Below, piece by piece: positions 45,087 through 55,817 of a stretch of DNA of 64,000 nt. The stretch is from VRUE01 sp963742535 (GTDB lineage: Bacteria; Actinomycetota; Thermoleophilia; Solirubrobacterales; 70-9). Each line of letters begins with the position of its first letter. Within the stretch, counting starts at the first letter, position 1. The stretch covers positions 496,001-560,000 of the forward strand of contig CAVUMC010000002.1 in assembly GCA_963742535.1 (NCBI GenBank), in the 5' to 3' direction. The notes under the pieces are model-generated. The model made no database searches and was not told the DNA's origin. It saw only the letters and a list, made by a program, of their open reading frames with translations. Position numbers and translations under genes: made by a program.

Positions 45087-45721
45087 CGGGTGAAGAGGAC
45101 CGTGCCGGTGGTGGCGATCGGCAGCCGCTTCGGGATCTGGCTGCTCTCGCCGCAGACGAGCGTCACCGCGACGTGTTCGCCCAGCGCCCGCAGCGCATCG
45201 GCGTCTTCATCCAACGAGGGACCGGCGATGACGAGCAGGTCATAGGCGCGGCGCAGGCGCTCGACCGCGTGATCGCAGCGCTCAGAGTCGAGCAGCGCCA
45301 CCGGCTGGGGCTCGGGCTCGCCGGCAACGATGCAGGTGAGCGGCTCGGTGGCGCGACCGGAGGCCGGCCCGGCAAGTACCAGCGGCTGCAGGATCTCGTT
45401 TGCGTCGGCTTCGTCGCGCAGGTACTCGTGCAGACCAGGGGCCTCGGATAGACCCAGCGTCGCCGCCAGCACCGGCTCCGCCAGATCGCACTCGAGCAGG
45501 GCGACGCGGCGTCCCTCGGCGGTCGCCGCCGCCCCCAGGCCGAGCGCGGAGGTCGCCCGGGCCGGTCCGGTGAGGAACACCGACCCCTTGCTGGACAACT
45601 TGCCCGCGAGCTCGGTGAAGACCCCAAGCTCCGCGCGGCCGAGCGCTCCCGGCCGCCCTGAGGCCGACTCGCGCAGCGGCACTTCCGCCAGCACCGGCTG
45701 CTTGTTGCGACGGCCGAGCAT
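45083..45721 (-). CDS. CpsD/ParA-like protein with degenerate P-loop
   Basis: A 212-aa protein whose layout (FLTGPARATSALGLGAA, then GRRVALLECDLAEPVLAATLGLSEAPGLHEYL) copies the deviant-Walker ATPases of the CpsD/BY-kinase and ParA group. The P-loop, however, lacks the Gly-Lys-Ser/Thr core. ATP hydrolysis is therefore doubtful. A CDLAEP block matches their Walker A' Asp. The ATG overlaps the argS stop (TGATG). A regulatory or structural role is possible. Confidence 0.65.
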   Translation of the reverse strand: MLGRRNKQPVLAEVPLRESASGRPGALGRAELGVFTELAGKLSSKGSVFLTGPARATSALGLGAAATAEGRRVALLECDLAEPVLAATLGLSEAPGLHEYLRDEADANEILQPLVLAGPASGRATEPLTCIVAGEPEPQPVALLDSERCDHAVERLRRAYDLLVIAGPSLDEDADALRALGEHVAVTLVCGESSQIPKRLPIATTGTVLFTR

Positions 45722-47358
45722 CACATCCGCTCCGGAGCCGAGATGCCGAGCAGGCCGAGGGCGCTGGCGATCGTGCGCTTTGTGAGCAGGGCGAGCGCCA
45801 GCCGCGAGCGCTCCACTCCCTCCCCCTCGGCGCCAACGACCTGGCAGTCGCGGTAGAAGGCGTGGAAATCCGCGGCAACGGCGGTCGCGTAGGTGCAAAT
45901 GCGGTGCGGGGCGCGGCGGGCGGCGGCCTCGCGCACCTCCTCGGGAAATTCGAGCAAGCGCTTGACCAGCTCGCGCTCGGCCGGCTCCAGGGCCGTGCCG
46001 GGCGTCACGGAGCCGGCGCCCGCCGCCACCTCCTCGTCCCCCAACTCGGCTTTGCGCAGGATGCTGGCGATGCGGGCGTGGGCGTACTGGACGTAATAGA
46101 CGGGGTTGTCGTTGGACTGGCTGCGGGCCAGCTCCAGGTCGAGGTCGACTTCGGTGTCGTTGCTGCGCCAAAGCATGAACCAGCGTGTCGCGTCGACGCC
46201 GATGTCATCAAGCAGTTCGTCGAGGCCGACGAAGTCACCGCTGCGCTTCGACATCTGCGCCCGCTCGCCACTCTCGACGATGTGGACCAGGCGCATGATC
46301 AGCGCCTCGAAGCGTTCCGGGTCGGCACCGAGGCCGGCGATCGCGGCACGCAGTCGGGGCACGTATCCGTGGTGGTCGGCGCCGAAGATGTTGACCAGGC
46401 GCTCGAAGCCGCGCTCGAGCTTGTCCCAGTGGTAGGCGACGTCGGCGGCGAGGTAGGTCGGTTCCCCGTTGGCGCGGATCAGCACCCGGTCCTTGTCGTC
46501 GCCGAAGGTCGTGGCACGAAACCAGAGCGCGTCCTCATGGCGGTAGGTGTGGCCTTGCTCGTCGAGCTGGGCCAGGGCCTGCTTAACCTCGCCGCGGCTG
46601 TAGAGGTCACGCTCGGAGAACCAGTTGTCGAAGCTAACCCCGAAGCGATCGAGCGTTCCCCGCACCTGCTCGAGGATCAGCTCGACGCCTCGGCGGCCGA
46701 TCGCATCGAGGTCGCTGGGGTCGATCCCCTCGCCGGCGATCTGATCGCCGAGACCGATCACGTAGTCGCCGTTGTAGCCGTCCTCGGGCGGCTCCTCACC
46801 TCGCATCCGGGCCGCGATTGAAGCGGCGAAGCGGTCGATCTGCCCGCCGGCGTCATTGACGTAGAACTCGCGCTGGACCTCGTGGCCGACCGCCTCGAGC
46901 AGGCGGACCAACGAGTCGCCATAGGCGGCATGACGACCGCCGCCGACGTGCAGTGGACCGGTCGGGTTGGCGGAGACGAACTCGATCAAGATCCGTTCGG
47001 CGGGGACGGCGGGGGCGACTGCGAGCCCTTCGCTGGTGGCAAGACCGGCCATCGCCTCGCGGTACCAGCGATCGCCGAGGAAGAGGTTGATGAAGCCGGG
47101 GCCGGCGACCTCGACCCGTTCGACTGTCTCCTCGCCGAGTCCAGCACCCAGCTGCTCGGCGAGGCGCCCGGCGACGTCGCGCGGATTTTCCCCCAGTGGA
47201 GCAGCCAGCAGCATCGCGGCGTTGGAGCTGTAGTCGCCCAGCTCGGACTTGGGCGGCCGCTCCAGGCTCGGCTCGGGACCACTCGACTCGCCCTCGCGCA
47301 GGGTGCGAGCGGCTTGGTCCACGGCAGAGCGCAGCTCGGCGATCGGATCGGCGACCAT
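45721..47358 (-). CDS. argS: Arginyl-tRNA synthetase
   Basis: A 545-aa class I synthetase charging tRNA-Arg. It has an N-terminal domain, the HIGH-type motif in SANPTGPLHVGGGRHAAYGD, YVNDAGGQ, the KMSKS-type loop AQMSKRSGDF and an anticodon domain near the C-terminus (QYAHARIASILRK; YRDCQVVG). The ATG at 47358 gives a normal family length; longer frames upstream are atypical. Essential housekeeping gene. Confidence 0.96.
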   Translation of the reverse strand: MVADPIAELRSAVDQAARTLREGESSGPEPSLERPPKSELGDYSSNAAMLLAAPLGENPRDVAGRLAEQLGAGLGEETVERVEVAGPGFINLFLGDRWYREAMAGLATSEGLAVAPAVPAERILIEFVSANPTGPLHVGGGRHAAYGDSLVRLLEAVGHEVQREFYVNDAGGQIDRFAASIAARMRGEEPPEDGYNGDYVIGLGDQIAGEGIDPSDLDAIGRRGVELILEQVRGTLDRFGVSFDNWFSERDLYSRGEVKQALAQLDEQGHTYRHEDALWFRATTFGDDKDRVLIRANGEPTYLAADVAYHWDKLERGFERLVNIFGADHHGYVPRLRAAIAGLGADPERFEALIMRLVHIVESGERAQMSKRSGDFVGLDELLDDIGVDATRWFMLWRSNDTEVDLDLELARSQSNDNPVYYVQYAHARIASILRKAELGDEEVAAGAGSVTPGTALEPAERELVKRLLEFPEEVREAAARRAPHRICTYATAVAADFHAFYRDCQVVGAEGEGVERSRLALALLTKRTIASALGLLGISAPERM

Positions 47359-47440
47359 CGGCTGGGGATCGTATGCGGACCGCCGCCCAAACGCGCGGCT
47401 CGATCCCTGTCGCCGCGGGCGGCCCTTTAGGCTGAGCGGC

Positions 47441-48178
47441 TTGCGGATCGCGGTGCTCAGCGACATTCACGCCAACCTGCCGGCCCTGGAGGCCGTCCTG
47501 GAGGCAACCGAGGCGGCGGGTATCGAGGAGACCTGGTGCCTTGGCGACGTGCTCGGTTACGGCGTCGAGCCCAATGCCTGCGCCCGGCTGGTGCGCGAGC
47601 GCAGCGCGATCTGCCTGGTCGGCAATCACGACCTCGCCATCCTCGGTGCGCTCGACATCACCTCGTTCTCGGAGGCCGCGGCGGCCGCGGTCGAGTGGAC
47701 CCAGGCCAATGTCGAGGAGGAGACCCTCTCCTACCTGCGCGAGCTCGAACCTGAGGGAGAGCGCGAGGGGATCGCCCTCTTTCACGCCTCACCCCGCGAT
47801 CCGGTCTGGGAGTACGTGCTCTCCGGGGAGCAGGCCGATGCCGGTATGGACGCCAGCCCGCGACCGATCAGCCTGATCGGCCATTCGCACGTCGCCCTCT
47901 TCTTCAACCGCCCCGCGGGGCGCAGAGACGAGACGCGCGGTGCCCAGGCGAGCGACGGCGCCCTGCTCGACCTCAGCGGCGGCGAATGGCTGCTCAACCC
48001 CGGCAGCGTCGGCCAGCCGCGCGACGGCGATCCGCGCGCTGCCTGGCTGGAGCTCGACACCGAGGAGGAGACAGCGCGCTTTCACCGTGTCGACTACGAC
48101 ATCGAGCGCGCCGCGGCACCAATCGCCAAAGCCGGCCTGCCGAGCCGCCTGGCCGAGCGACTCTACACTGGCCAATGA
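47441..48178 (+). CDS. Metallophosphoesterase, YfcE/MJ0936-like
   Basis: A 245-aa calcineurin-like phosphoesterase. Metal ligands: SDIHAN (residues 8-13), GDVLGYG, GNHD, and late GHSHVALF plus LNPGSVGQPRDG. The start is a TTG (MRIAVLSDIHANL); no ATG or GTG fits better. Predicted to hydrolyse phosphodiesters or nucleotides; substrate unknown. Divergent from argS. Confidence 0.87.
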   Translation: MRIAVLSDIHANLPALEAVLEATEAAGIEETWCLGDVLGYGVEPNACARLVRERSAICLVGNHDLAILGALDITSFSEAAAAAVEWTQANVEEETLSYLRELEPEGEREGIALFHASPRDPVWEYVLSGEQADAGMDASPRPISLIGHSHVALFFNRPAGRRDETRGAQASDGALLDLSGGEWLLNPGSVGQPRDGDPRAAWLELDTEEETARFHRVDYDIERAAAPIAKAGLPSRLAERLYTGQ

Positions 48179-48198
48179 CGCCCAAATGCAGGGGAAAT

Positions 48199-48837
48199 AT
48201 GGCCCGGAGACCGTTGTCTAGACTCGCTACGGTGCGCCATCCGGCCCTCCCCACGCTCGCCCTTGCCCTCGGTGCCGCCGCCGCGGTGGCGCTCGTCGCC
48301 TGTGGGGGCGGCGAAGACGCCAAATTGCTCCCCGGCAACACCGCGCAGGAAATCAACGAAAACCTCGATCGCGTCCAGCAGTACGCCGAAGAAGGCGAAT
48401 GCGTGGGCGCCGAAGACGCCGTGGGCGAAGTGACGACACAGGTGGAATCGCTGCAGGGTGTCGATCCCAAACTCGAGGACGCCCTGCGGCGCGGGGCCGC
48501 GCGTCTCGGTGAAGTCGTCGCCGGCTGCGAAGAAGAAACGACCGAAACGATCTCCCCCGCCGAAGAATTCCCGTCGACCGAAGAAACCGAACGGATCCCA
48601 CCCGGCCAAGAAAAGAAGGCCGAAAAGGAACGCGAAAAGGAAGAACGGGATCAGGAAAAGGAAGAAGAGAAGGCGGACAAAGAAGCCGAAAAGGCTGAAA
48701 AAGAAACGCCGCCAGCCGAATCCCCAGAGGAAAAAACCCAGCCCGTAGCGCCGCCCGGCAAAGGTGGCGGCACGGGCCCGTCGGGCGGCGTCGGGCCCAG
48801 CACGCCCGCGGCGCCCGAAGCGGGAGGCCAGGGCTAA
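48199..48837 (+). CDS. Putative lipoprotein with Lys/Glu-rich tail
   Basis: A 212-aa exported protein. A hydrophobic helix ends in LVACGGG (lipobox), followed by a small helical domain with two Cys and then a long, highly charged KE-rich coil (about 135-180) and a Pro/Gly end. The stop overlaps the kinase start (TAATG), so lipoprotein and kinase are probably made together and may form a sensor pair; that pairing is inference. Confidence 0.78.
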   Translation: MARRPLSRLATVRHPALPTLALALGAAAAVALVACGGGEDAKLLPGNTAQEINENLDRVQQYAEEGECVGAEDAVGEVTTQVESLQGVDPKLEDALRRGAARLGEVVAGCEEETTETISPAEEFPSTEETERIPPGQEKKAEKEREKEERDQEKEEEKADKEAEKAEKETPPAESPEEKTQPVAPPGKGGGTGPSGGVGPSTPAAPEAGGQG

Positions 48838-50078
48838 TGGCCACGGGAGTTCTTTCCGGCCGCTACGAGATTGGCGACCGCCTCGGCTCGGGCGGCATGT
48901 CCAGCGTCCACCAGGCGACCGACCTGATCCTCGAGCGCACGGTCGCGGTCAAGATCCTCGCCGAGCACCTCTCCGACGACGAGCGCTTCGTCGAACGCTT
49001 CCGCCGCGAGGCGCTGGCGGTAGCGAAGCTGATCCATCCCAACATCGTTCAGGTCTACGACACCGGCATCGACGAGGGCCGCCACTACATCGTCATGGAG
49101 TACGTGCAGGGCCGCTCCGGGGCGCAGATTCTGCAGAAACACGGGCCGCTCGATGCCGATACGGCGGCCGAGGCGGGGGCTCAAGCCTGCGCCGGGCTCG
49201 ACTACGCACACCGCCGCGGGATCATCCACCGCGACGTCAAGCCGGGCAACCTGATGCTCGTCGGCGGTCCGGTCGGGGGCGGTGAGATGACGGTCAAGCT
49301 GACCGACTTCGGCATCGCCCGCGCGGTCGAACAGACGCGGATCACCCAGGTCGGCTCGGTGGTCGGCACCGCCGCCTACCTCTCGCCCGAGCAGGTCCGC
49401 GGAGAGGAGGCAACCCCCGCCACCGACGTCTACGCGCTCGGCGTCGTCCTCTACCAATTCCTCACCGGCCGCCTGCCCTACGAGGGCTCGACCCTGGCCG
49501 AGCTGGCGGTGCGCCAGCAGAACGAGAAGCCGCTGCCACCGAGCACTTACAACGAGGCCGTTCCGGCTGCCTTTGGCGCTGCCGTGCTGCGCGCGCTGGA
49601 GGGTGACCCGAACCGGCGCTACGCCAGCGCCAGCGAGCTGGCCGGCGGCCTGGTCTTGGGCCTCCAAGGCGAGGACGTGACCCTGCCTGCCGGCGAGGAG
49701 GGCACCGCGGCGACCAATGTGCTCGGCGGCGGCGAGACTGCAACCCGGCGCCTCGACCGCACCGCCCAGACCGAGTACCGCCCGGCCCAACCCTCGCCCA
49801 CACGCCGCCCCGCCCCGCGCGCGGTCCCCCGCGAGCCAGCTCCAATCCCCGTGCCACGGCAGCCGGCGCGTGCCGCCAAGAAGCGCAGCGGCTTCTCCCG
49901 CTTCGTCCGCTTCGTAATGGCCCTAGTAGCCCTGGTGCTCATAGCGGCTGCAGTAGCGGCCGCCGTGATCTACACGACCGACAAGGCGACCGGCGTCAAG
50001 GCGACCGAAGTCGCCGGCAACACGGTCGACAAGGTCGTCGAAGAATTCAAGGACCTGGTCAAAAAGAACTCGGAATAG
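48837..50078 (+). CDS. Membrane Ser/Thr protein kinase (PknB-like)
   Basis: A 413-aa kinase. Residues 9-270 are a Hanks-type kinase with GSGG (17-20), Lys39 in VAVKIL, HRDVKPGN (131-138) and DFG (157-159). A basic juxtamembrane stretch precedes one helix (about 355-377) and a short extracellular tail without PASTA repeats. The signal-sensing part may be supplied by the preceding lipoprotein. No partner phosphatase is adjacent. Confidence 0.92.
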   Translation: MATGVLSGRYEIGDRLGSGGMSSVHQATDLILERTVAVKILAEHLSDDERFVERFRREALAVAKLIHPNIVQVYDTGIDEGRHYIVMEYVQGRSGAQILQKHGPLDADTAAEAGAQACAGLDYAHRRGIIHRDVKPGNLMLVGGPVGGGEMTVKLTDFGIARAVEQTRITQVGSVVGTAAYLSPEQVRGEEATPATDVYALGVVLYQFLTGRLPYEGSTLAELAVRQQNEKPLPPSTYNEAVPAAFGAAVLRALEGDPNRRYASASELAGGLVLGLQGEDVTLPAGEEGTAATNVLGGGETATRRLDRTAQTEYRPAQPSPTRRPAPRAVPREPAPIPVPRQPARAAKKRSGFSRFVRFVMALVALVLIAAAVAAAVIYTTDKATGVKATEVAGNTVDKVVEEFKDLVKKNSE

Positions 50079-51273
50079 CCCAGGGCGGCGCGCCTCTCAG
50101 CACGGCGTCCGCGTAGCTCGCAAAGGTGCCGGCCTCGATCGTCGCGCGGGCCCCCTTCATCAGCTCGTACAGGTACGTGAGGTTGTGGAGACAGAGCAGG
50201 CGGACTGCGGTTAGCTCCTCGGCGCGAGAGAGGTAGCTGAGGTAGTCGCGGTCGTGGTTTTGACAAGCAGGACAGGGACAGCCGGTGGCGATCGGCTCGC
50301 GATTGCCCTCGAAACCCGCCTTGCGTAGGTCGAGGCGGAAACGGTTCTCGGGGTCGGGGGCGAGGGCGACACCGTGGCGAGCTAGGCGGGTGGGCACGGC
50401 GCAGTCGAAGACGTCGAGGCCGAGGGCGATGCCCGCCAGCAGGTCGTCGACCTCGCCAATGCCGAGCAGGTGCTTGGGCGCCTCCTCTGGCAGCAGCGGC
50501 GCGGTCATGCCCAGCACCTCGCGCATCTCCGCCTTGTTGCGACCGAGGGTGCCGCCGATCGCCAGGCCGTCGACCCCTGCCGCCGAGATGTACTCGGCCG
50601 ATTCGCGGCGCAGGTCCTCGTAGACACCGCCCTGGACGATGCCGAAGACGGCCTGGCGCGCCGGCCCCTCGCGCTCGTGCCACTCGAGACAGCGGTCGAG
50701 CCAACGGTGGGTGCGCTCGGTCGAACGCGCTGTGTAGTCGCGGTCGGCGTGGAAGGGCGTGCACTCGTCGAAGACGAGGGCAATGTCGGAGCCGAGCGCC
50801 GCCTGCACCTGCATCGAGACCTCGGGCGAGATGAAGAGCTCGGTGCCGTCGCGGTAGGAGCGGAAGCGCACCCCCTCCTCGTCGATCGAGACCACCGAGC
50901 CGTGGTCGCCGCCCTGGCGGCCGCTGCCCTTGATCTCGTTGGCGACCCCGCCGTGGGCGAGCGAGAAGACCTGGAAGCCGCCCGAGTCGGTGATCAGCGC
51001 CCGCTCCCAGCCCATGAAGCCATGCTGTCCGCCGGCGTTGGCGATCCGCTCCGGCCCGGGCGAGACGAAGAGGTGGTAGGTGTTGCCGAGCACCATCTCG
51101 TAGCCGAGCGCAGCGACCTCGCGCGATTCGAGCCCACGCACCGTCCCCTTGGTCGCGAGCGGAATGAAGGCCGGCGTCTTCACCGGTCCATGCGGCGTGT
51201 GGAGCACCCCGGTGCGCGCCGACCCATCGCGCGCCCCGATCTCAAACCTCAGCCTGTCCGGCTCAACCCTCAA
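50059..51273 (-). CDS. tgt: Queuine tRNA-ribosyltransferase
   Basis: A 404-aa enzyme inserting preQ1 or queuine into tRNA position 34. It shows TPAFIPLATKG, TDSGGFQVFSL, the VFDECTP block, IGEVDDLL, and the zinc site CPCPACQNHD near residue 310. It starts from a TTG inside the end of gpmI. The extreme 3' end (20 bases) overlaps the convergent kinase gene. No other queuosine gene is visible. Confidence 0.92.
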   Translation of the reverse strand: MRVEPDRLRFEIGARDGSARTGVLHTPHGPVKTPAFIPLATKGTVRGLESREVAALGYEMVLGNTYHLFVSPGPERIANAGGQHGFMGWERALITDSGGFQVFSLAHGGVANEIKGSGRQGGDHGSVVSIDEEGVRFRSYRDGTELFISPEVSMQVQAALGSDIALVFDECTPFHADRDYTARSTERTHRWLDRCLEWHEREGPARQAVFGIVQGGVYEDLRRESAEYISAAGVDGLAIGGTLGRNKAEMREVLGMTAPLLPEEAPKHLLGIGEVDDLLAGIALGLDVFDCAVPTRLARHGVALAPDPENRFRLDLRKAGFEGNREPIATGCPCPACQNHDRDYLSYLSRAEELTAVRLLCLHNLTYLYELMKGARATIEAGTFASYADAVLRGAPPWAIPSSF

Positions 51274-52783
51274 TGAGCGTGCGGCCGGTCATGGCGGCGG
51301 GCTGGGGGATGCCGAGGAGGTCCAAGGCGGTGGGGGTGACGTCGGCGAGGATGCCGCTGTCGCGCAGCGTCACTCCCTCGGCGGTGACGATCAGCGGCAC
51401 CGGGTTGAGCGAGTGGGCGGTGTTGGGCGAGCCGTCGGGCTCGAGCATGTGGTCGCAGTTGCCGTGGTCGGCGGTGACGATGCAGGCGCCGCCCTTGGCG
51501 GTCACCGCCTCGACCACGTCGCCAAGGCAGCCGTCGACCTTCTCGACCGCCTCCACCGCGGCGGGGATCACGCCGGTGTGACCGACCATGTCGGGGTTGG
51601 CGAAGTTGATGATGCCGAAGCGGTAGTCGCCCTCGCGCCAGTTCGAGACGAAGGTATCGGCGGCGGCACGGGCACTCATCTCGGGCTTGTGGTCGTAGGT
51701 TGGAACGTCGCGGGGCGATTCGACCAGCTGGCGCTCCTCCCCCTCCCACTCCTCCTCGCGGCCGCCATTGAAGAAGTAGGTGACGTGGGCGTACTTCTCG
51801 GTCTCGGCGACGTGCAGTTGCCGCCCGCCGGCTTCCGAGATGACCTTGGCGATCGTCGTCTGCGGGCGCGCCTCGGGGAAGGCGACCGGATAGGGCCAGC
51901 CCTTGCGGTACTGGGTCATCGTCGTCAGGTCGAGCAGGGCGCCCCCGGCGCGGGGGAACTCGTCGAAGCTGGGCTCAGCAAGGGCGAGGGTGAGCTCGCG
52001 GGCGCGGTCGGGGCGGAAGTTGATGAAGATCGCGACGTCGCCCTCGGCGGCTCCGTCGTAATCGCCGATCACGGTCGGCTTGACGAACTCGTCGGTCTCA
52101 TCGCGGTCGTAGGCCGATTCGATCGCCACCTCGGCGCTCGCCGCGTGCAGGCCCTGGCCGTGGACGATCGCGTCATAGGCGAGCTTGGTGCGCTCCCAGC
52201 GGGTATCGCGGTCCATCGCGTAGTAGCGACCGCCGACCGTGGCGACGCGGCCCGCTTGGCGCAGCCAGCGTTCGAGCTCGTGCAGATAGCCCTTGCCGCC
52301 ATGCGGCAGCGTGTCGCGGCCGTCGGTGAAGGCGTGGAAGACGACGTCGGGAACGCCCTCCTGGGAGGCGAGCTCGATCGTCGCCTCGATGTGCTCCCAG
52401 CCGGAGTGAACGCCGCCGTCGGAGACCAGGCCGAGCAGGTGCAAGCGCCCGCGCGGGCTCTTGCGCGCCCGGTCGCAGGCGGCCAGCAACGCCTCGTTGT
52501 CGAAGAAGCTGCCGTCGGCGATCGAGTCGTCGATCCGGGCCAGGTCCTGCTTGACGATCGCGCCGGCGCCGAGGTTGAGGTGGCCGACCTCGGAGTTGCC
52601 CATCTGGCCGTCGGGCAGGCCGACGTCGCGCCCCTGGGCTGAGAGCTGCGTATGGGGGAAGTCGCCCCAAAGGCGGTCGAAGACGGGTGTCTGGGCAAGT
52701 GAGATCGCGTTGCCGGGCCCCGGCTCGGCCAGTCCCCAGCCGTCGAGGATGACCAGGGCGAGCGAGGGGACCGTCGGGGTCAT
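51263..52783 (-). CDS. gpmI: 2,3-Bisphosphoglycerate-independent phosphoglycerate mutase
   Basis: A 506-aa glycolytic enzyme interconverting 3- and 2-phosphoglycerate. VILDGWG (11-17) and the Ser64 of MGNSEVGH mark the metal and phospho-Ser site. DGRDTLP and the C-terminal TADHGN, MVGHTG metal-binding blocks are present. Length is normal. The start overlaps the tpiA stop (ATGA). Confidence 0.95.
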   Translation of the reverse strand: MTPTVPSLALVILDGWGLAEPGPGNAISLAQTPVFDRLWGDFPHTQLSAQGRDVGLPDGQMGNSEVGHLNLGAGAIVKQDLARIDDSIADGSFFDNEALLAACDRARKSPRGRLHLLGLVSDGGVHSGWEHIEATIELASQEGVPDVVFHAFTDGRDTLPHGGKGYLHELERWLRQAGRVATVGGRYYAMDRDTRWERTKLAYDAIVHGQGLHAASAEVAIESAYDRDETDEFVKPTVIGDYDGAAEGDVAIFINFRPDRARELTLALAEPSFDEFPRAGGALLDLTTMTQYRKGWPYPVAFPEARPQTTIAKVISEAGGRQLHVAETEKYAHVTYFFNGGREEEWEGEERQLVESPRDVPTYDHKPEMSARAAADTFVSNWREGDYRFGIINFANPDMVGHTGVIPAAVEAVEKVDGCLGDVVEAVTAKGGACIVTADHGNCDHMLEPDGSPNTAHSLNPVPLIVTAEGVTLRDSGILADVTPTALDLLGIPQPAAMTGRTLIEG

Positions 52784-53529
52784 CCCGCCGCTTTGACGAT
52801 CGCCGCGAAGTCGGCCGGGTCGAGGCTGGCGCCGCCGACCAGGGCACCGTCGATGTCGTCCTGCCCCATCAGCTCGGCGGCGTTGCCGGGCTTGACCGAG
52901 CCGCCGTAGAGGATCCGCACCGCATCGGCAGCCGCGCCGCGCTCGCGCAGGACGTCGCGGATGAAGGCGATCGTCTCCTGAGCCTGCTCCGGCGTCGCGG
53001 TGCGGCCGGTGCCGATCGCCCAGATCGGCTCGTAGGCGATCACGACCTCGGCCAGCTTGCCGTCCTCGACCTCGGCGAGGTCCGCCTGCAACTGGCGCTC
53101 CAGCACCGCCTCGGTCTGGCCGCCGTCGCGCGCCTCCTCGCTCTCGCCGACGCAGAGGATCGGCTCGAGGCCGGCCGCGAGCGCCGCGGGCACCTTGCGC
53201 GCCAACGCCTCGTCGGTCTCACCGAAGTACTGGCGCCGCTCGGAATGGCCGAGGACGACCGCCTCGACTCCTACCTCCCCCAACATGGGGGCTGAGATCT
53301 CGCCGGTGAAGGCGCCCCAGTCTTCCTCATGCATGTTCTGCGCGGCGACCTTGACCGCGGTGCCGTAGCGGCGCTCGACCACCGCGGTCAGCGCAGTGAA
53401 GGGTGCGCAGATCACCACGTCGGACTGCGTCGCCGCGATCTGCGGCAGCAGCGCGTCGACGAACTCGCCCGCCTCGGCCACGGTCTTGTGCATCTTCCAG
53501 TTGGCAGCGATGTAGGGCGTTCTAGGCAT
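52780..53529 (-). CDS. tpiA: Triosephosphate isomerase
   Basis: A 249-aa TIM barrel interconverting DHAP and GAP. Catalytic Lys12 (AANWKMHK), His in VVLGHSERR, Glu in AYEPIWAIGTG, and phosphate loops GGSVKPGN and GGASL are all present. Starts within the pgk stop region (8-base overlap). Confidence 0.96.
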   Translation of the reverse strand: MPRTPYIAANWKMHKTVAEAGEFVDALLPQIAATQSDVVICAPFTALTAVVERRYGTAVKVAAQNMHEEDWGAFTGEISAPMLGEVGVEAVVLGHSERRQYFGETDEALARKVPAALAAGLEPILCVGESEEARDGGQTEAVLERQLQADLAEVEDGKLAEVVIAYEPIWAIGTGRTATPEQAQETIAFIRDVLRERGAAADAVRILYGGSVKPGNAAELMGQDDIDGALVGGASLDPADFAAIVKAAG

Positions 53530-54709
53530 CGCGCAGCGCCTCCACCCCGGGCAACTTCTTTCCCTCGAGCAACTCCAACGAGGCACCTCCTCCAGTCGAA
53601 AGCCAGTCCACCTTCTCGCCCAAACCAAACTGTTGCAGCGCGGCAACCGAGTCGCCGCCACCGATCACGGTCGTCCCGGGCGCCGCGGCAACCGCCTCGG
53701 CGACGGTCCGGGTGCCGGCCGCGAACGGCTCCATCTCGAACGCCCCCATCGGCCCGTTCCAGAGCACCGTGCCGGCCCTGTCGATCGCCTGCGCGTAGGT
53801 CGCGGCGGTGCGGGGGCCAACGTCCAATCCCATCCAGCCGTCCGGCACCTCGACGCCGTCGCTCTCGCGCCGCTCGGTCGCGGCGTCGAACTCCCGGCCG
53901 AGCACGAGGTCGAGCGGCAGGCGGAGGTCGCAGCCGACCGAACCGGCCCGCTCCAGCGCCTTTTTGGCCAGCTCAATGCCCTGCTCCTCGACCAGCGAGT
54001 TGCCGGTCGGGATGCCCTGGGCGCGGAAGAAGCTGAAGCACATCGCGCCGCCGATCAAGATCTCGTCGGCGATCTCGAGGAAGCGGTCGATAACGCCGAC
54101 CTTGTCGCTGACCTTGGCTCCGCCGAGGATCACGACCAGCGGCCGCGCCGGCGAGGAGACCACCTTGCCGAGTTCGGTCAGCTCGCGCTCGAGCAGCAGG
54201 CCCGCGTAACCGGGCAGGTACTCAGCCACGCCGGCGGTGCTGGCGTGGGCGCGGTGCGCGGCGCCGAAGGCGTCATTGACGTAGATGTCGCCGAGCGCGG
54301 CGAGCTGCTCCGCCAGGCCGGGATCGTTCTCGGTCTCACCCGGCTCATAGCGCACGTTCTCGAGCAGCAGGACCTCACCCGGGCCGAGCGATTCCGCCTG
54401 CGCTTTCACCTCGTCGCCGACAACAGCCGGCGCCAGCTTCACCGGCGCCCCCAGCAGCTCCGAGAGGCGCTCGGCCACCGGTGCCATCGAGAGCTCCGGC
54501 ACGACCTCGCCCTTGGGCCGCCCCAGGTGCGAGACCAGCACCAGCGCGGCACCGCGCTCGCGCAGCAATTCGATCGTCGGCAGCGCCGCCCGGATCCGGG
54601 TGTCGTCGGTAACGCGCCCGCCGTCGAGCGGCACGTTGAAGTCGACCCGTACCAGCGCCCGCTTGCCCGCCACTTCGGCGTCGCGCACGCTGGCCTTGGC
54701 GAAGCTCAT
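53522..54709 (-). CDS. pgk: Phosphoglycerate kinase
   Basis: A 395-aa glycolytic kinase making ATP from 1,3-bisphosphoglycerate. It has RVDFNVPLDGG near the N-terminus, SHLGRPKG, the hinge GGAKVSDKVGV and the nucleotide loop GGGDSVAALQQFG. It ends normally. Third of the glycolytic run, 25 bases downstream of gapA. Confidence 0.96.
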   Translation of the reverse strand: MSFAKASVRDAEVAGKRALVRVDFNVPLDGGRVTDDTRIRAALPTIELLRERGAALVLVSHLGRPKGEVVPELSMAPVAERLSELLGAPVKLAPAVVGDEVKAQAESLGPGEVLLLENVRYEPGETENDPGLAEQLAALGDIYVNDAFGAAHRAHASTAGVAEYLPGYAGLLLERELTELGKVVSSPARPLVVILGGAKVSDKVGVIDRFLEIADEILIGGAMCFSFFRAQGIPTGNSLVEEQGIELAKKALERAGSVGCDLRLPLDLVLGREFDAATERRESDGVEVPDGWMGLDVGPRTAATYAQAIDRAGTVLWNGPMGAFEMEPFAAGTRTVAEAVAAAPGTTVIGGGDSVAALQQFGLGEKVDWLSTGGGASLELLEGKKLPGVEALRDA

Positions 54710-54734
54710 CGCTGCTCCCCGCGCGGCGGGCCGG

Positions 54735-55739
<1,005 letters not shown>

Positions 55740-55817
55740 GCCTCACACCCTCCTGGAGTCGTTGTGGGGAGTTGTCTCGATGTTATGGGCAGGCGATCGC
55801 CGGCCCGCCGGTAAGTC

